A DNA stretch of 64,000 nucleotides from Bog-756 sp963756515 (GTDB lineage Bacteria; Actinomycetota; Acidimicrobiia; Acidimicrobiales; RAAP-2), in assembly GCA_963756515.1 (NCBI GenBank), contig CAVWNV010000013.1, forward strand, positions 448,889 to 512,888, written 5' to 3'. This document shows positions 17,368 through 25,630 of the stretch, in pieces (position 1 is the first letter of the stretch; each line of letters starts with the position of its first letter). The notes beneath the pieces are model-generated. The model was not told the origin of the DNA and searched no databases. It saw nothing but the letters and a program-made list of their open reading frames with translations. The translations under genes were made by a program, and so were the position numbers.

Positions 17368-18746
17368 GCCGGAGGTCGGGTCCGGGCCACGTCCTCGTCG
17401 GTCGGGACCCGGGCCAGCCTGGCCTCGTCGGGCAACAGGTCCACGATGGCATCCATGAGCACGGCGGTGTCCGCCACCGCATCCTCGAGGCCCAGCGGGA
17501 CCGGTTCCCCCACCGTCACTGTCACCCTTGGCGGGTGGGACAGTGCCGTCACCGCTGGCAGCTTCGACGAGCGCGGCCAGACCCGCTCGGTCCCCCACAG
17601 CCCGATCGGGACGACGGGGGCCCCCGTCTCGGCGGCCAGTCGGGCCGTGCCGGTATGTCCCTTCAGGACCGGGTCGAAGAAGGCCGGGCCCCGGGGGATC
17701 GTTCCCTGCGGAAGGACGATGACCGCCTCGCCGGCCCGCAGGGCGGCGGCGGCCCGACGCATCGGCTCGGCCGACTTGGTGCCGCGTTCGACGGCGATAC
17801 CCCCGAGGGTCCGGGCCAGCGGGCCCACGACCGGAGCGTCGAACACCTCCTGTTTGGCCAGGAACCGGACCGGACGGCCCATCCGGGCCGCCACCAGCCC
17901 GATGGCCACCACGTCGAAGTAGCTCCGGTGGTTGGCGGCCAACAGCACCGGGCCCCGGGCGGGAATGTGCTCCACACCACTCACGTCGAACCGGGCGTAC
18001 GGGAAGGCCTCGGGCCGGAAGAACGGGCGGGCCAGGTGGTAGGGCTCCCATCCCATCAGGGACGGGATCCCCGGAGGTCGGTCCCAGTGTTCGAGCGGCC
18101 ACCGGCGGGCCAGTGCCACCGCCACCAGGCGGGGATCGGCGTTGACCGGGTGCGGGTGTCCCACCGCGCAGAAGAGCGGGACGTCGAAGACACTGTCGCT
18201 GTAGGCGTGGCTGGCTCCGAGGTCCGCGCCGTGGTCGTCGGCCCAGCGGGCCACGGCCGCCCGCTTGCCCAGCCCCCAGACGAAGCCTCCCTCGAGCCTT
18301 CCCGTGTAGCGGCCGTCCGACTCCACGTAACGGGTGGCGACGACGTCGTCGAAGCCCAGCGCCCCGGCCAGCGGTGCCACCAGGTCCAGAGGCGACGTGG
18401 TGGCCAGCACCACCGGTCGACCCGCGGCACTGTGGGCAGCCAGCTCCTCGAGGGCCCAGGGCTGGACCAGCTCGGTGAGGGGTTCGACGGCCCGTTTGCC
18501 AGCCCGCCGAGTGGCTTCGGCGGACCGGTTCTGCATGTAGCGGGCCGCGGCTCGGGCCAGCCCGATGGACGGCACCGACTCCCCGAAGCGGTTGTAGAAG
18601 CTGTAGAGGAGACCCTCGCCGGGGAGGTGGCGACCGGGGCTGAGGACGCCCTCGGCCGCCATCGCTTCCTGCAATACCGGACCACTGGCCGAGCGGAGCA
18701 GGGTGCGGTCGAGGTCGACGAAGACGGCACCGGTCGGATCAGCCAC
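17364..18746 (-). CDS. HAD-IB hydrolase fused to PlsC acyltransferase
   Basis: A 460-residue fusion. Residues 1-230 form a HAD-IB phosphatase domain with intact motif I VDLDRTLL and motif IV YSDSVFDVPLF. Residues 240-430 form an acyltransferase with HX4D box NHRSYFD, but the usual FPEGT motif reads LPQGT, changing the conserved Glu to Gln. Fusions like this are known in actinobacteria and are proposed to dephosphorylate and reacylate lysophospholipids. It opens the operon with murT and gatD, linking membrane lipid and peptidoglycan precursor synthesis. GTG 18746 is the predicted start. Confidence 0.87.
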   Translation of the reverse strand: MADPTGAVFVDLDRTLLRSASGPVLQEAMAAEGVLSPGRHLPGEGLLYSFYNRFGESVPSIGLARAAARYMQNRSAEATRRAGKRAVEPLTELVQPWALEELAAHSAAGRPVVLATTSPLDLVAPLAGALGFDDVVATRYVESDGRYTGRLEGGFVWGLGKRAAVARWADDHGADLGASHAYSDSVFDVPLFCAVGHPHPVNADPRLVAVALARRWPLEHWDRPPGIPSLMGWEPYHLARPFFRPEAFPYARFDVSGVEHIPARGPVLLAANHRSYFDVVAIGLVAARMGRPVRFLAKQEVFDAPVVGPLARTLGGIAVERGTKSAEPMRRAAAALRAGEAVIVLPQGTIPRGPAFFDPVLKGHTGTARLAAETGAPVVPIGLWGTERVWPRSSKLPAVTALSHPPRVTVTVGEPVPLGLEDAVADTAVLMDAIVDLLPDEARLARVPTDEDVARTRPPA

Positions 18747-18841
18747 GCCCTCACGCTACCGCCGCCCTGCGAAGACCCGGAAAATGGGCAAAGGCGGCCC
18801 GACACCCGGACCAGGAGCGGAAACCGTCCCCGGACGCGGCA

Positions 18842-18872
18842 AAGGGGCCGCCGGGGGGGTAGGCGGCCCCTT
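18842..18872 (-). promoter_or_regulatory. GC-rich hairpin in the leader of the HAD-PlsC/murT/gatD operon
   Basis: An 11-base perfect inverted repeat, AAGGGGCCGCC with GGCGGCCCCTT, is separated by nine bases. It lies about 100 bases upstream of the HAD-PlsC start and inside the transcript that the promoter at 18930-18957 would produce. No U-tract follows on either strand, so a simple terminator is unlikely; an attenuator or mRNA stability element is possible. Confidence 0.45.
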
Positions 18873-18929
18873 CGCACTGACTCAACAAGGATAGGAGGGG
18901 GATTCCTTAGTCCTGTGGTCTGAAGACAG

Positions 18930-18957
18930 TGTATAACGCTCGCGAGCAATCAGTCAA
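18930..18957 (-). promoter_or_regulatory. sigma70-type promoter with palindrome in the spacer
   Basis: On the reverse strand TTGACT (18957-18952) and TATACA (18935-18930) are separated by 16 bases, close to a housekeeping promoter. The spacer contains the 10-base palindrome GCTCGCGAGC (18938-18947), a candidate operator. Transcription would run toward the HAD-PlsC operon through a leader of about 175 bases. Confidence 0.5.
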
Positions 18958-18968
18958 GCAGTTAATGT

Positions 18969-18983
18969 TGATAGATGCTATCA
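18969..18983. promoter_or_regulatory. inverted repeat upstream of the LysR gene
   Basis: TGATAG-ATG-CTATCA is a perfect six-base inverted repeat with a three-base centre, ending nine bases before the LysR start. LysR regulators usually bind interrupted AT-rich dyads near their own divergent promoter, so this is a candidate autoregulatory site. Confidence 0.5.
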
Positions 18984-18992
18984 TTATGAGCG

Positions 18993-19907
18993 ATGGAGCT
19001 CCGACACCTGCAGGCGCTGACGGCAATCAGCGACCACGGCACGTTCTCCGCGGCGGCAGAACACCTGAACACGGTGCAGTCGAACATCTCGGCCCATGTG
19101 GCCCGACTCGAGCGGGAGCTGGGCGCTCCCCTGGTCGACCGGGCCGACGGGCGGCTGACCGAGGAGGGCACCGTCGTGGTGGCCCGGGCCCGCCGCATCC
19201 TGTCCGAGCTCGACGCATTGGTGTCGGACGTGGCCGCCTGCAAGGACGAGGTCACCGGCACGGTCCGGGTGGGGATGATCGGGACCACGGCCCGGTGGCT
19301 GGTCCCCCGCCTCATGGACCTGGCCCGGCAGCGCCATCCCCGGCTCCGGTTGGTGGTGGTGGAGGGGATCGGTACCGGGCTCGAACCCCAGCTGGCCAGC
19401 GGCCTACTCGACGTGGGCGTCCTCAACCTGCCGGTGTCGGGGCGGGACCTGGTGGCACGGCTCCTGTTCGAAGAGGACCTGATGCTGATGGTGCCCGAGG
19501 GCCATGCCATGGCCGATCCCAGTCATACGCTGGGCCTCGAGGACCTGGCCGATATGGAGTTGCTGCTGCCGCTGCCGGGCACGGCGTTCCGTGACGAGCT
19601 CGACGCCGTGACCCGCCCCCTCGGGATCACCCTCCTACCTGCGGCCGAGATCGACGGGCTGCGCCTCATCGCCTCCCTGACGTTCGAAGGCTACGGGCCG
19701 GCCATCCTGCCGGCCACGGCCATCCCGTCCTACCTGCGGGCGCAGTTCCACCCGCTGCCCATCGAGGGGCTCCCCCGCCGGCGGGTCGGCGTGGCCCAGC
19801 GGAGCCGCGGCCTCCCCTCGGCCCCGACCCGGGCCCTGGTGGATCTGCTCCAAGAGGTCGTGGCCCGGCCGGAGGACCGACCCGAGGGCGTCCACGTCGT
19901 GGTCTGA
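18993..19907 (+). CDS. LysR family transcriptional regulator
   Basis: A 304-residue LTTR. The N-terminal winged helix-turn-helix is MELRHLQALTAISDHGTF followed by SAAAEHLNTVQSNISAHVAR, and residues 88-300 form the periplasmic-binding-like effector domain. It is divergent from the HAD-PlsC/murT/gatD operon across 246 bases that contain a dyad, a promoter and a second palindrome, so control of that operon is plausible. The inducer is unknown. ATG 18993 gives the canonical LTTR N-terminus. Confidence 0.9.
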   Translation: MELRHLQALTAISDHGTFSAAAEHLNTVQSNISAHVARLERELGAPLVDRADGRLTEEGTVVVARARRILSELDALVSDVAACKDEVTGTVRVGMIGTTARWLVPRLMDLARQRHPRLRLVVVEGIGTGLEPQLASGLLDVGVLNLPVSGRDLVARLLFEEDLMLMVPEGHAMADPSHTLGLEDLADMELLLPLPGTAFRDELDAVTRPLGITLLPAAEIDGLRLIASLTFEGYGPAILPATAIPSYLRAQFHPLPIEGLPRRRVGVAQRSRGLPSAPTRALVDLLQEVVARPEDRPEGVHVVV

Positions 19908-19929
19908 CCGACGCGGCGCCGGCCCGGCC

Positions 19930-20553
19930 CTACGTACCCGGCCCGCGTGGCGGGCGCCACATCAGCCAGATGGTGGGGTTGGCGGGCGCGGAGCGCAGCT
20001 CGTCGACGACCTCGAAGCCGAAGCGGGCGTAGAACGGGACGTTGCGCTCCTTCGAGGACTCGAGATAGGCGGGCATGCCCTCCTCGTCGGCCCGGTCCAG
20101 GACCGGCCGGAGCAGGGCCGACCCGATGCCACGGTGCTGGTGATCGGGATCGGTGCCCAACGTGGCCAGGTACCAGTGCGGCTCCCTGGGGTGCAGCCCG
20201 TCCACCTCGTACAGTAGCCGCAGGGCGGCCGTCATCCTCTTGCTCAGGAGGAACGGCGCGGTGGGCAGCAGCTGGAGGAGCTCGACCATCCCGTGGCGTT
20301 CCCGGTCCGGAGCACCCCAGATCGCCGCACCGGCGCGGTCGTCGGTCGTGTACACGTGCCCGCCGGAGAGATACTGGTGTCGGATCTGCCTGGCGAAGAA
20401 GGAGCGCAGACCCCGGCACCGGCGTCGGTCGCCGGCGAACATGAAGTTGGCCACCGGATCGTCGGCGAAGGCCCGGACCAACGTGTCGACCATGGCCGCC
20501 ACGTCGGTGCTGCCGGCCGGTCGGACGGTCGGGCTCGGCGCTCCGGACGGCAC
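19930..20553 (-). CDS. GNAT family N-acetyltransferase
   Basis: A 207-residue acetyltransferase. The acetyl-CoA pyrophosphate loop is HRGIGSALLRPVL, preceded by the DPDHQ beta-bulge strand and followed by GMPAYLESSKERNVPFYARF, where the Tyr typically acts in catalysis. GTG 20553 is chosen as start because upstream codons are low-complexity; the exact start is uncertain. The substrate, perhaps a small amine, is unknown. It is convergent with the LysR gene. Confidence 0.85.
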   Translation of the reverse strand: MPSGAPSPTVRPAGSTDVAAMVDTLVRAFADDPVANFMFAGDRRRCRGLRSFFARQIRHQYLSGGHVYTTDDRAGAAIWGAPDRERHGMVELLQLLPTAPFLLSKRMTAALRLLYEVDGLHPREPHWYLATLGTDPDHQHRGIGSALLRPVLDRADEEGMPAYLESSKERNVPFYARFGFEVVDELRSAPANPTIWLMWRPPRGPGT

Positions 20554-20580
20554 GCCATGATGGTAGCCGTCGATACCCGG

Positions 20581-20620
20581 CCGACCGTCGGGCCCGGGTG
20601 CCGACCGTCGGGCCCGGGTA
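20581..20620. repeat. 20-bp tandem duplication
   Basis: The unit CCGACCGTCGGGCCCGGGTG is followed directly by a second copy differing only in the last base. It lies between the GNAT and YqgE genes, which run in the same direction. Each unit contains GGGCCCGGG, so the pair could form a local hairpin. Confidence 0.8.
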
Positions 20621-20632
20621 CCGCCGCCGCAC

Positions 20633-21286
20633 TCAGTTGAGGGCCGGGTCCTCCGGGAACCCCGAGACCACGGCCAGCGCGCCGCCCTGCCGTTTGAGGA
20701 CGCGGCGCCACAGGCCTTCAGGGTCGGCGGAGATGGGATCACGGGCCTCGGCCGGCATCACGTACCACGAGCCCTCGTCGATCTCGGTCTCGAGCTGATC
20801 CGACTCCCATCCGGCATAGCCCGAGAAGAGGCGGGCCCCTTCGATGGCGGCGGCCATGTCGGCCGGGTCGGCGGCCAGGTCGACCGTGCCCACCGGCTTG
20901 TCCGCCTCCACCAGGGTCCTCCAACCCACCAGCCCCAGGGCCCCGCCGTCGACGGAGCTCGGCCGGGCCTTCAGCCGCACCAGGCCGATGAGGGCATTAC
21001 GGGCCACCGGACCCCCGGTGAAGATCTCGGCTGGGGGCGTGGCCAGGTCGTGCCACTGCGGGAGGAGTTCGCCCACCGCCACGCCCCCGGGGCGGTCGAT
21101 CACTACCCCCAGGGCCCCGTGGGGACCGTGATCGAGCACCAGGAGCACCCGTCGGGTGAAGTTGGGATCGGCCAGGCGGGGGCTGGCCACCAACAGCTGA
21201 CCGGCCAGGTGCTCGGGTGGAGCCGCTCCCCCGTAGGGCTCGAACGGGCTGAACGGTTCCATCGGCACCCCGCGATGATGGCTCAT
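20633..21286 (-). CDS. YqgE/AlgH family protein (UPF0301)
   Basis: A 217-residue member of the YqgE/AlgH family, a conserved bacterial family of uncertain biochemical role. Diagnostic stretches are GQLLVASPRLADPNFTRRV, VLDHGPHGALGVVIDRP, IFTGGPVARN and FSGYAGWESDQLE. Residues 1-25 are a linker not shared with the family. The gene starts just before a divergent enoyl-CoA hydratase. Confidence 0.92.
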   Translation of the reverse strand: MSHHRGVPMEPFSPFEPYGGAAPPEHLAGQLLVASPRLADPNFTRRVLLVLDHGPHGALGVVIDRPGGVAVGELLPQWHDLATPPAEIFTGGPVARNALIGLVRLKARPSSVDGGALGLVGWRTLVEADKPVGTVDLAADPADMAAAIEGARLFSGYAGWESDQLETEIDEGSWYVMPAEARDPISADPEGLWRRVLKRQGGALAVVSGFPEDPALN

Positions 21287-21298
21287 CCGGTGCGCTGA

Positions 21299-22135
21299 GT
21301 GGCGCAGGCGGCCCCGGTCGGTGAGGCTGTGCCGATGGCACTCGTCTCCATCGAATCCGTGAGCGACCAGGTGAGGGTGGTGACGCTCGACAATCCGGCC
21401 CGACTGAACTCACTCTCCTTCGCCCTGGTGGCGGATCTGTACGCCGCCCTCGACGAGGTTGCCGCCGACAACCGCGCCCGGGTGGTGGTCCTGACCGGAG
21501 CGGGGCGGGCGTTCTGCTCCGGCCTCGAGCTCGAACACGCCGGTGCTCCTCCGGGCACCGAGGACCTCGGCCGCCACCGGATGGGCATGCGGGCCATGGA
21601 GTACATGGGAGGTATCGTGCCGGCGCTGCGGGACATCCCGCAGCCGGTCATCGCCGCCATCAAGGGTCCCGCCTACGGAGGCGGGATGTGCCTCTCCCTC
21701 GGCGCTGACATCCGCCTGGCCGGCCACTCGGCCGTGTTCTGCGGCGCCGGCATCAGCAACGGACTGGCCGGCACCGAGCTCGGGGTGAGCTGGCTCCTGC
21801 CGCGGGCCGTCGGGACCTCCCATGCCGCCGAGATCCTGCTGACCGGAAAGAAGGTGGACGCCGACGAGGCGGCGCGCATCGGTCTGGTCTCTCAGGTCCT
21901 GCCCGACGACGAACTCCTCGGCCATGCCGTCGACATGGCCGAGCGCATGTGTGCGTTCAGCCCGTTCGGGCTCAGTCTGACCAAGGACACCATGTGGGCG
22001 GCGCTCGAGGTCGGAAGCCTGCGCGCCGCCGTCGACCTGGAGAACAGGACGCAGCTGCTGGCCGGCCACACCGGCAACCTGAACGAGGCCTCGGCCGCAT
22101 TCAGGGAGAAGCGGCCTCCCGTGTACAGCGAGTAG
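21299..22135 (+). CDS. enoyl-CoA hydratase/isomerase family protein
   Basis: A 278-residue crotonase-fold protein. The oxyanion hole segments are AFCSGLELEHAG and IKGPAYGGGMCLSLGADIRLAG, and the C-terminal trimerisation helices follow. The position equivalent to the first hydratase Glu is not the usual one (GTELGVSWLLPR carries one candidate Glu), so the precise reaction, hydration or isomerisation, is open. GTG 21299 gives the longest protein; ATG 21335 is the more typical family start. Confidence 0.88.
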   Translation: MAQAAPVGEAVPMALVSIESVSDQVRVVTLDNPARLNSLSFALVADLYAALDEVAADNRARVVVLTGAGRAFCSGLELEHAGAPPGTEDLGRHRMGMRAMEYMGGIVPALRDIPQPVIAAIKGPAYGGGMCLSLGADIRLAGHSAVFCGAGISNGLAGTELGVSWLLPRAVGTSHAAEILLTGKKVDADEAARIGLVSQVLPDDELLGHAVDMAERMCAFSPFGLSLTKDTMWAALEVGSLRAAVDLENRTQLLAGHTGNLNEASAAFREKRPPVYSE

Positions 22136-22158
22136 ACGCGGCGACCGGAGCACGGATC

Positions 22159-22389
22159 GTGGCCAAGGCCCGTCGGGGCGGCAAGAGGAGCCGGGGACCG
22201 ACCGACCCGACGTCGGGAGGCGTGGGCCGCGAGCACTGGCGTGCCGACGGGCAGCCCAAGACGCGATTCGCCTCCGAGGACGAGGCCAACCGCTCCGCCC
22301 TCCAGCTCCGACTGGAACAGGGGGCCGACCTCGACCCGTACCGATGTGGGTTCTGCCAGGGCTGGCACCTCGGCAATCGGAGCCGGTGA
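22159..22389 (+). CDS. small conserved protein with CXXC motif, 76 aa
   Basis: A short basic protein beginning at GTG 22159. After a lysine/arginine-rich N-terminus comes KTRFASEDEANRSALQLRLE and the cysteine motif YRCGFCQGWHLG near the C-terminus, which may bind metal or nucleic acid. Small proteins of this pattern recur in actinobacteria without assigned function. It lies between the enoyl-CoA hydratase and the MFS gene, same strand. Confidence 0.65.
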   Translation: MAKARRGGKRSRGPTDPTSGGVGREHWRADGQPKTRFASEDEANRSALQLRLEQGADLDPYRCGFCQGWHLGNRSR

Positions 22390-22417
22390 CAGACGGACCG
22401 GCCGGTAGCATCGCACC

Positions 22418-23752
22418 ATGGCGCGTCCGGAATCGAAGGACCGCCTCGGCGCGGATCCGAACCCCGGTGCGAAGGCCGGGGTCGGCGTGGAGGTGGACGG
22501 GGAGCGCTCTCGCCGGCTGATCCGCGCCCTCACGCTCACCGTGCTCCTGCAGTGGATGGGGGCCACGGCCATCGTGCCGATGCTGCCCGAGTACATCCGG
22601 CACCTGGGCGGCTCCGATGCCTTGGCCGGGCTGGTCATGGCCTCGTTCTTCGCCGCCGGAGTGCTGTCCCAGTACCCCGTCGGCCGCCTGGCCGACCGGA
22701 TCGGCCGACGGCCGGTCCTGATGGCTGGACTCGTGGTCTACGCCGTGGCCAGCTTCTCCTTCCTGCTGCCGATCGGTGCTCCGGCCGCGGTGGCCCTCCG
22801 GGCCCTCCAGGGTGTGGGGGCCGGGGCGGCCACGGTGGCCGCGCTGGCCATGGTCTCCGGCTCGGTGTCGGTCGAGCGCCGAGGCCGGGCCTTCGCCGCC
22901 GTCTACGGGGGCGAACTGGCCGGCATGGCCGTCGGCCCCCTGGTGGGAAGCATCGTCGGGGTGGCGCACATGGGGGCCATGTTCCTGACCGCCGGCCTGC
23001 TCTCCATCGGCGCCTGCGTCCCCGCCCTCCGGCTCCGCGAGCCTCGGGGAGCACCCGCCCGCACCTCTGCCGACGGGACGGTCCTGCCCCTCCGCCGCGT
23101 CCGGATCCGTCCGTCCATGGCCGGCGCCCTGATCTGCGGGGCGGCCCTCGGGCTGACCACCGGCGTCTACGAGATCTGCTGGACCCTGCTCTTGGTGGCC
23201 AGGGGCGCCTCCGGCGTCGAGATCGGCATCTCGTGGACCCTGTTCGCCGTGCCCTTCGTCCTGGCGGCCAAGCCGAGTGGCTGGCTCACCGACCACATGG
23301 ACCGACGGGTGCTGGTGCTGGCCGGCGTGGGTACGTCGACGATCCTGTGCGCCTGCTACCCCTTCATTCACCAGGTTCCGGTGCTGATCCTGCTCGGTGC
23401 GTCCGAGGCGCTGGGGTTCGCGGCGGCCATGCCGGCTGTCCAGTCGCTGCTCACCCAGGGATCCGAGCCGTCCGAGGTCGGCCGGGTCCAGGGGATGTTC
23501 GCCACGGGCCAGACCGCCTGCACGGCCCTGGCCGCGGCGGCGGCCGGCGCCGCCTTCGCGGTGGCCTCGTGGCTCCCCTTCGTCACCGTGGCCCTGCTCT
23601 GCGGAGTCGGGCTCGGCGTGGCTGCCGTGGTCTGGCGGTCGGTACCGGGCCGGGTCGCCCACTCCGTCCGGGAATCGTCCCGTGAGGTCGGACGACCCGC
23701 CGATCAGGTGCCGGTCGTCGAGGCCATCGGGGTCAGTGCGGACGTGCAGTAG
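22418..23752 (+). CDS. major facilitator superfamily transporter
   Basis: A 444-residue secondary transporter with about twelve hydrophobic segments starting near residue 32. The MFS signature between helices 2 and 3 reads GRLADRIGRRPVLM. The short central loop carries basic residues (PLRRVRIRPS). Substrate is not predictable; drug or sugar efflux is common. Its 3' end overlaps the convergent mscL by 49 bases. Confidence 0.9.
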   Translation: MARPESKDRLGADPNPGAKAGVGVEVDGERSRRLIRALTLTVLLQWMGATAIVPMLPEYIRHLGGSDALAGLVMASFFAAGVLSQYPVGRLADRIGRRPVLMAGLVVYAVASFSFLLPIGAPAAVALRALQGVGAGAATVAALAMVSGSVSVERRGRAFAAVYGGELAGMAVGPLVGSIVGVAHMGAMFLTAGLLSIGACVPALRLREPRGAPARTSADGTVLPLRRVRIRPSMAGALICGAALGLTTGVYEICWTLLLVARGASGVEIGISWTLFAVPFVLAAKPSGWLTDHMDRRVLVLAGVGTSTILCACYPFIHQVPVLILLGASEALGFAAAMPAVQSLLTQGSEPSEVGRVQGMFATGQTACTALAAAAAGAAFAVASWLPFVTVALLCGVGLGVAAVVWRSVPGRVAHSVRESSREVGRPADQVPVVEAIGVSADVQ

Positions 23753-24126
23753 GCGCAGCGGGTAGCGGCCTCGGGCACCTTGCTCAGGCATTCGGGACAG
23801 TCGCGGACAGTCTCGCTCCGAGCCCGACCGGTGCGCTTCATCAGCGCGTTGACCGGCTTGATCACGGCGAAGAAGACCACCAGGGCCACGATGAGGAACG
23901 AGAGCACGGCGTCGAGGAAGCTCCCGTAGGTGATCTTCGATCCGTTGATGGTGAAGGCCAGACGATCGAATTGCGTCGAGCCCCCGAAGATGGCCTTGAT
24001 CAGCGGGGTGACCAGGTCGCTCACGAAGGCGTTGACCACGCCGGTGAAGGCGGCCCCGATGACCACGGCCACGGCCAGGTCGAGCAGGTTCCCCCGCAGC
24101 AGAAACTCCTTGAATTCCTTCACCAT
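23704..24126 (-). CDS. mscL: large-conductance mechanosensitive channel
   Basis: A 140-residue MscL, the homopentameric channel that opens on osmotic downshock. The start MVKEFKEFLLRGNLLDLAVA and VVIGAAFTGVVNAFV are the amphipathic helix and pore-lining TM1; TM2 lies at about residues 67-93. The C-terminus carries an extra pair of CXXC motifs (CPECLS and CAYCTS), a zinc-ribbon-like tail. The 3' end overlaps the convergent MFS gene. Confidence 0.95.
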   Translation of the reverse strand: MVKEFKEFLLRGNLLDLAVAVVIGAAFTGVVNAFVSDLVTPLIKAIFGGSTQFDRLAFTINGSKITYGSFLDAVLSFLIVALVVFFAVIKPVNALMKRTGRARSETVRDCPECLSKVPEAATRCAYCTSALTPMASTTGT

Positions 24127-24217
24127 GGCGACAGTTGTTCCTCCGTGCTCGGCCCGCCGTCATGTGCTGGCACCGATCCGACCGGTCCACCCCGGAACGG
24201 CTGGCTCGACCCCGACC

Positions 24218-24703
24218 TTAGGGCAGACCGGCGTGGATCGAGGCCTCCCAACGACCGGTGGTCGGCACCGTGCACACCGCGGCGGCCAGGCGCAGGAGCC
24301 AGTCGATGGTGGCCGCGTTGTCGGCGCCGGGGGGCACGGTCGCCACCAGGCCCCGCCGGGGATGGTCCTGCGTGATCCGCCAGCCCTCGGGCAGGGGGAG
24401 ACCGAGGTCGCCCAGCTTCCACGCCAGATGGGGACCGGCGGCGTGCTGGAGTCCGACCGTCGTCGGCCGGGCGGAGCCGTCGGGATGGGGCCGACCCGGC
24501 ATCCAGGTCACGGTGGGAACGAAATGGGTGGAACCGCCCAGGAACGCGAAGGGACCCGGTGGCGGCGGTTCGTGCTCGGTCTCGACGATCGGCGTGACAT
24601 TGATCCAGCCCGTCCCGGCCGCCCCGATGTCAGCCATGTGGGCCAGGAGTTCGGGATCGTCGAGGACCACGAACTCGAGCTCGAGCGGTCGGCTCCGGGT
24701 CAT
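24218..24703 (-). CDS. conserved hypothetical protein, 161 aa
   Basis: The ATG at 24703 overlaps the stop of the LLM oxidoreductase, so the two are co-translated. The protein has no signal peptide or membrane segment; it contains ELEFVVLDDPELLAHMADI and DWLLRLAAAVCTV. No family is recognised. Its link with a F420-type enzyme suggests an accessory role, by position only. Confidence 0.7.
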   Translation of the reverse strand: MTRSRPLELEFVVLDDPELLAHMADIGAAGTGWINVTPIVETEHEPPPPGPFAFLGGSTHFVPTVTWMPGRPHPDGSARPTTVGLQHAAGPHLAWKLGDLGLPLPEGWRITQDHPRRGLVATVPPGADNAATIDWLLRLAAAVCTVPTTGRWEASIHAGLP

Positions 24704-25590
24704 GTCTGCAGATCGAGGACGCCTCGGGCCAAGGTCTCGAGCTCGGCCGACCACGACCCGGGGGTCTCCAACGGTCGGACCACGAATTTGGAGAAGCCCA
24801 CGGACAGGAACGCCTCCAGCATCGACCGGAGCCCGTCGACACCGACCGGGACGACCTGTTCGGGGTCGACCCCGCGCCTCGCCGCCCCCAACGCCCGCGC
24901 CATGCCGGGCGAGAGTGGGCCCGACGCATAGGCGATGGACACTCCGAAATGCTCGGGGCTGATGCTCCGACCGGCCTCGGCGGCGGCCTCGTCGATCACC
25001 ACCCGTGCCGCAGCCACCTCCGCGGGCGTGCAGGTGGACGGCAACCAACCGTCGGCACAACGCCCGCACCGCCGGAGGGCGGCCGGAACCATACCGCCGG
25101 TCCAGAACTCGAAGGGTTCCTGGACGGGGACGGGAGAGATCGACACGTCCTCGAACACCGCCGCCTCCCCGTGGTGGGAGACGGGCTGGCCCGTCCACAG
25201 TCTCCGCAGCAGGGGGAGCAGCTCGTCCATCTGCCTGGCCTTCTCGCCCGCGGGCACGCCGGCGGCACCCTCCTCGGGCCGCCGGGGCAGTCCGGGGACG
25301 AACGTCGTGAGCACCCGACCACCCGACAGCACGTCCAGCGTGGCCAGCTCCTTGGCCAGTCGCACCGGATTCCGGCCCGGCAGGAGCATGGTGGTGCCCA
25401 ACTTGAGACGGGGATTGTGGGCGGCGGCAAAGGCCAGACCGACCAGCGGATCGAACGTCGGGGCCGTGAGCACCTCGGGCAGCCAGATGGAGTCGAAGCC
25501 CAGTTGGTCGAGATCGTCGACCAGGCGGGCGAACGCCGGCGCACCGAGCGCCGGCGCCGCTCCCGTTCCCACGCCGATGCGGACCTTCAT
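24700..25590 (-). CDS. LLM class F420-dependent oxidoreductase
   Basis: A 296-residue luciferase-like monooxygenase family protein. The start VRIGVGTGAAPALGAPAF, the barrel segment DSIWLPEVLTAPTFDPLVGL and the LGTTMLLPGRNPVRLAKELA stretch are typical of the F420-using branch. Substrate unknown. It lies downstream of a nitroreductase with a 40-base gap and overlaps the next gene. The basis for F420 rather than FMN is family resemblance. Confidence 0.87.
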   Translation of the reverse strand: MKVRIGVGTGAAPALGAPAFARLVDDLDQLGFDSIWLPEVLTAPTFDPLVGLAFAAAHNPRLKLGTTMLLPGRNPVRLAKELATLDVLSGGRVLTTFVPGLPRRPEEGAAGVPAGEKARQMDELLPLLRRLWTGQPVSHHGEAAVFEDVSISPVPVQEPFEFWTGGMVPAALRRCGRCADGWLPSTCTPAEVAAARVVIDEAAAEAGRSISPEHFGVSIAYASGPLSPGMARALGAARRGVDPEQVVPVGVDGLRSMLEAFLSVGFSKFVVRPLETPGSWSAELETLARGVLDLQT

Positions 25591-25630
25591 CGGTCCGCTG
25601 GCTCCGTCCCTGTCCCGCCGCGGCCGTAGG

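Noticed and set aside
18784..18894. Small forward frame MGKGGPTPGPGAETV
   Set aside because: Low-complexity sequence overlapping the leader hairpin; no ribosome site and no family.
21410..24190. Reverse-strand open frame of 926 codons
   Set aside because: It crosses the enoyl-CoA hydratase, MFS and mscL genes on both strands; these have recognised motifs.
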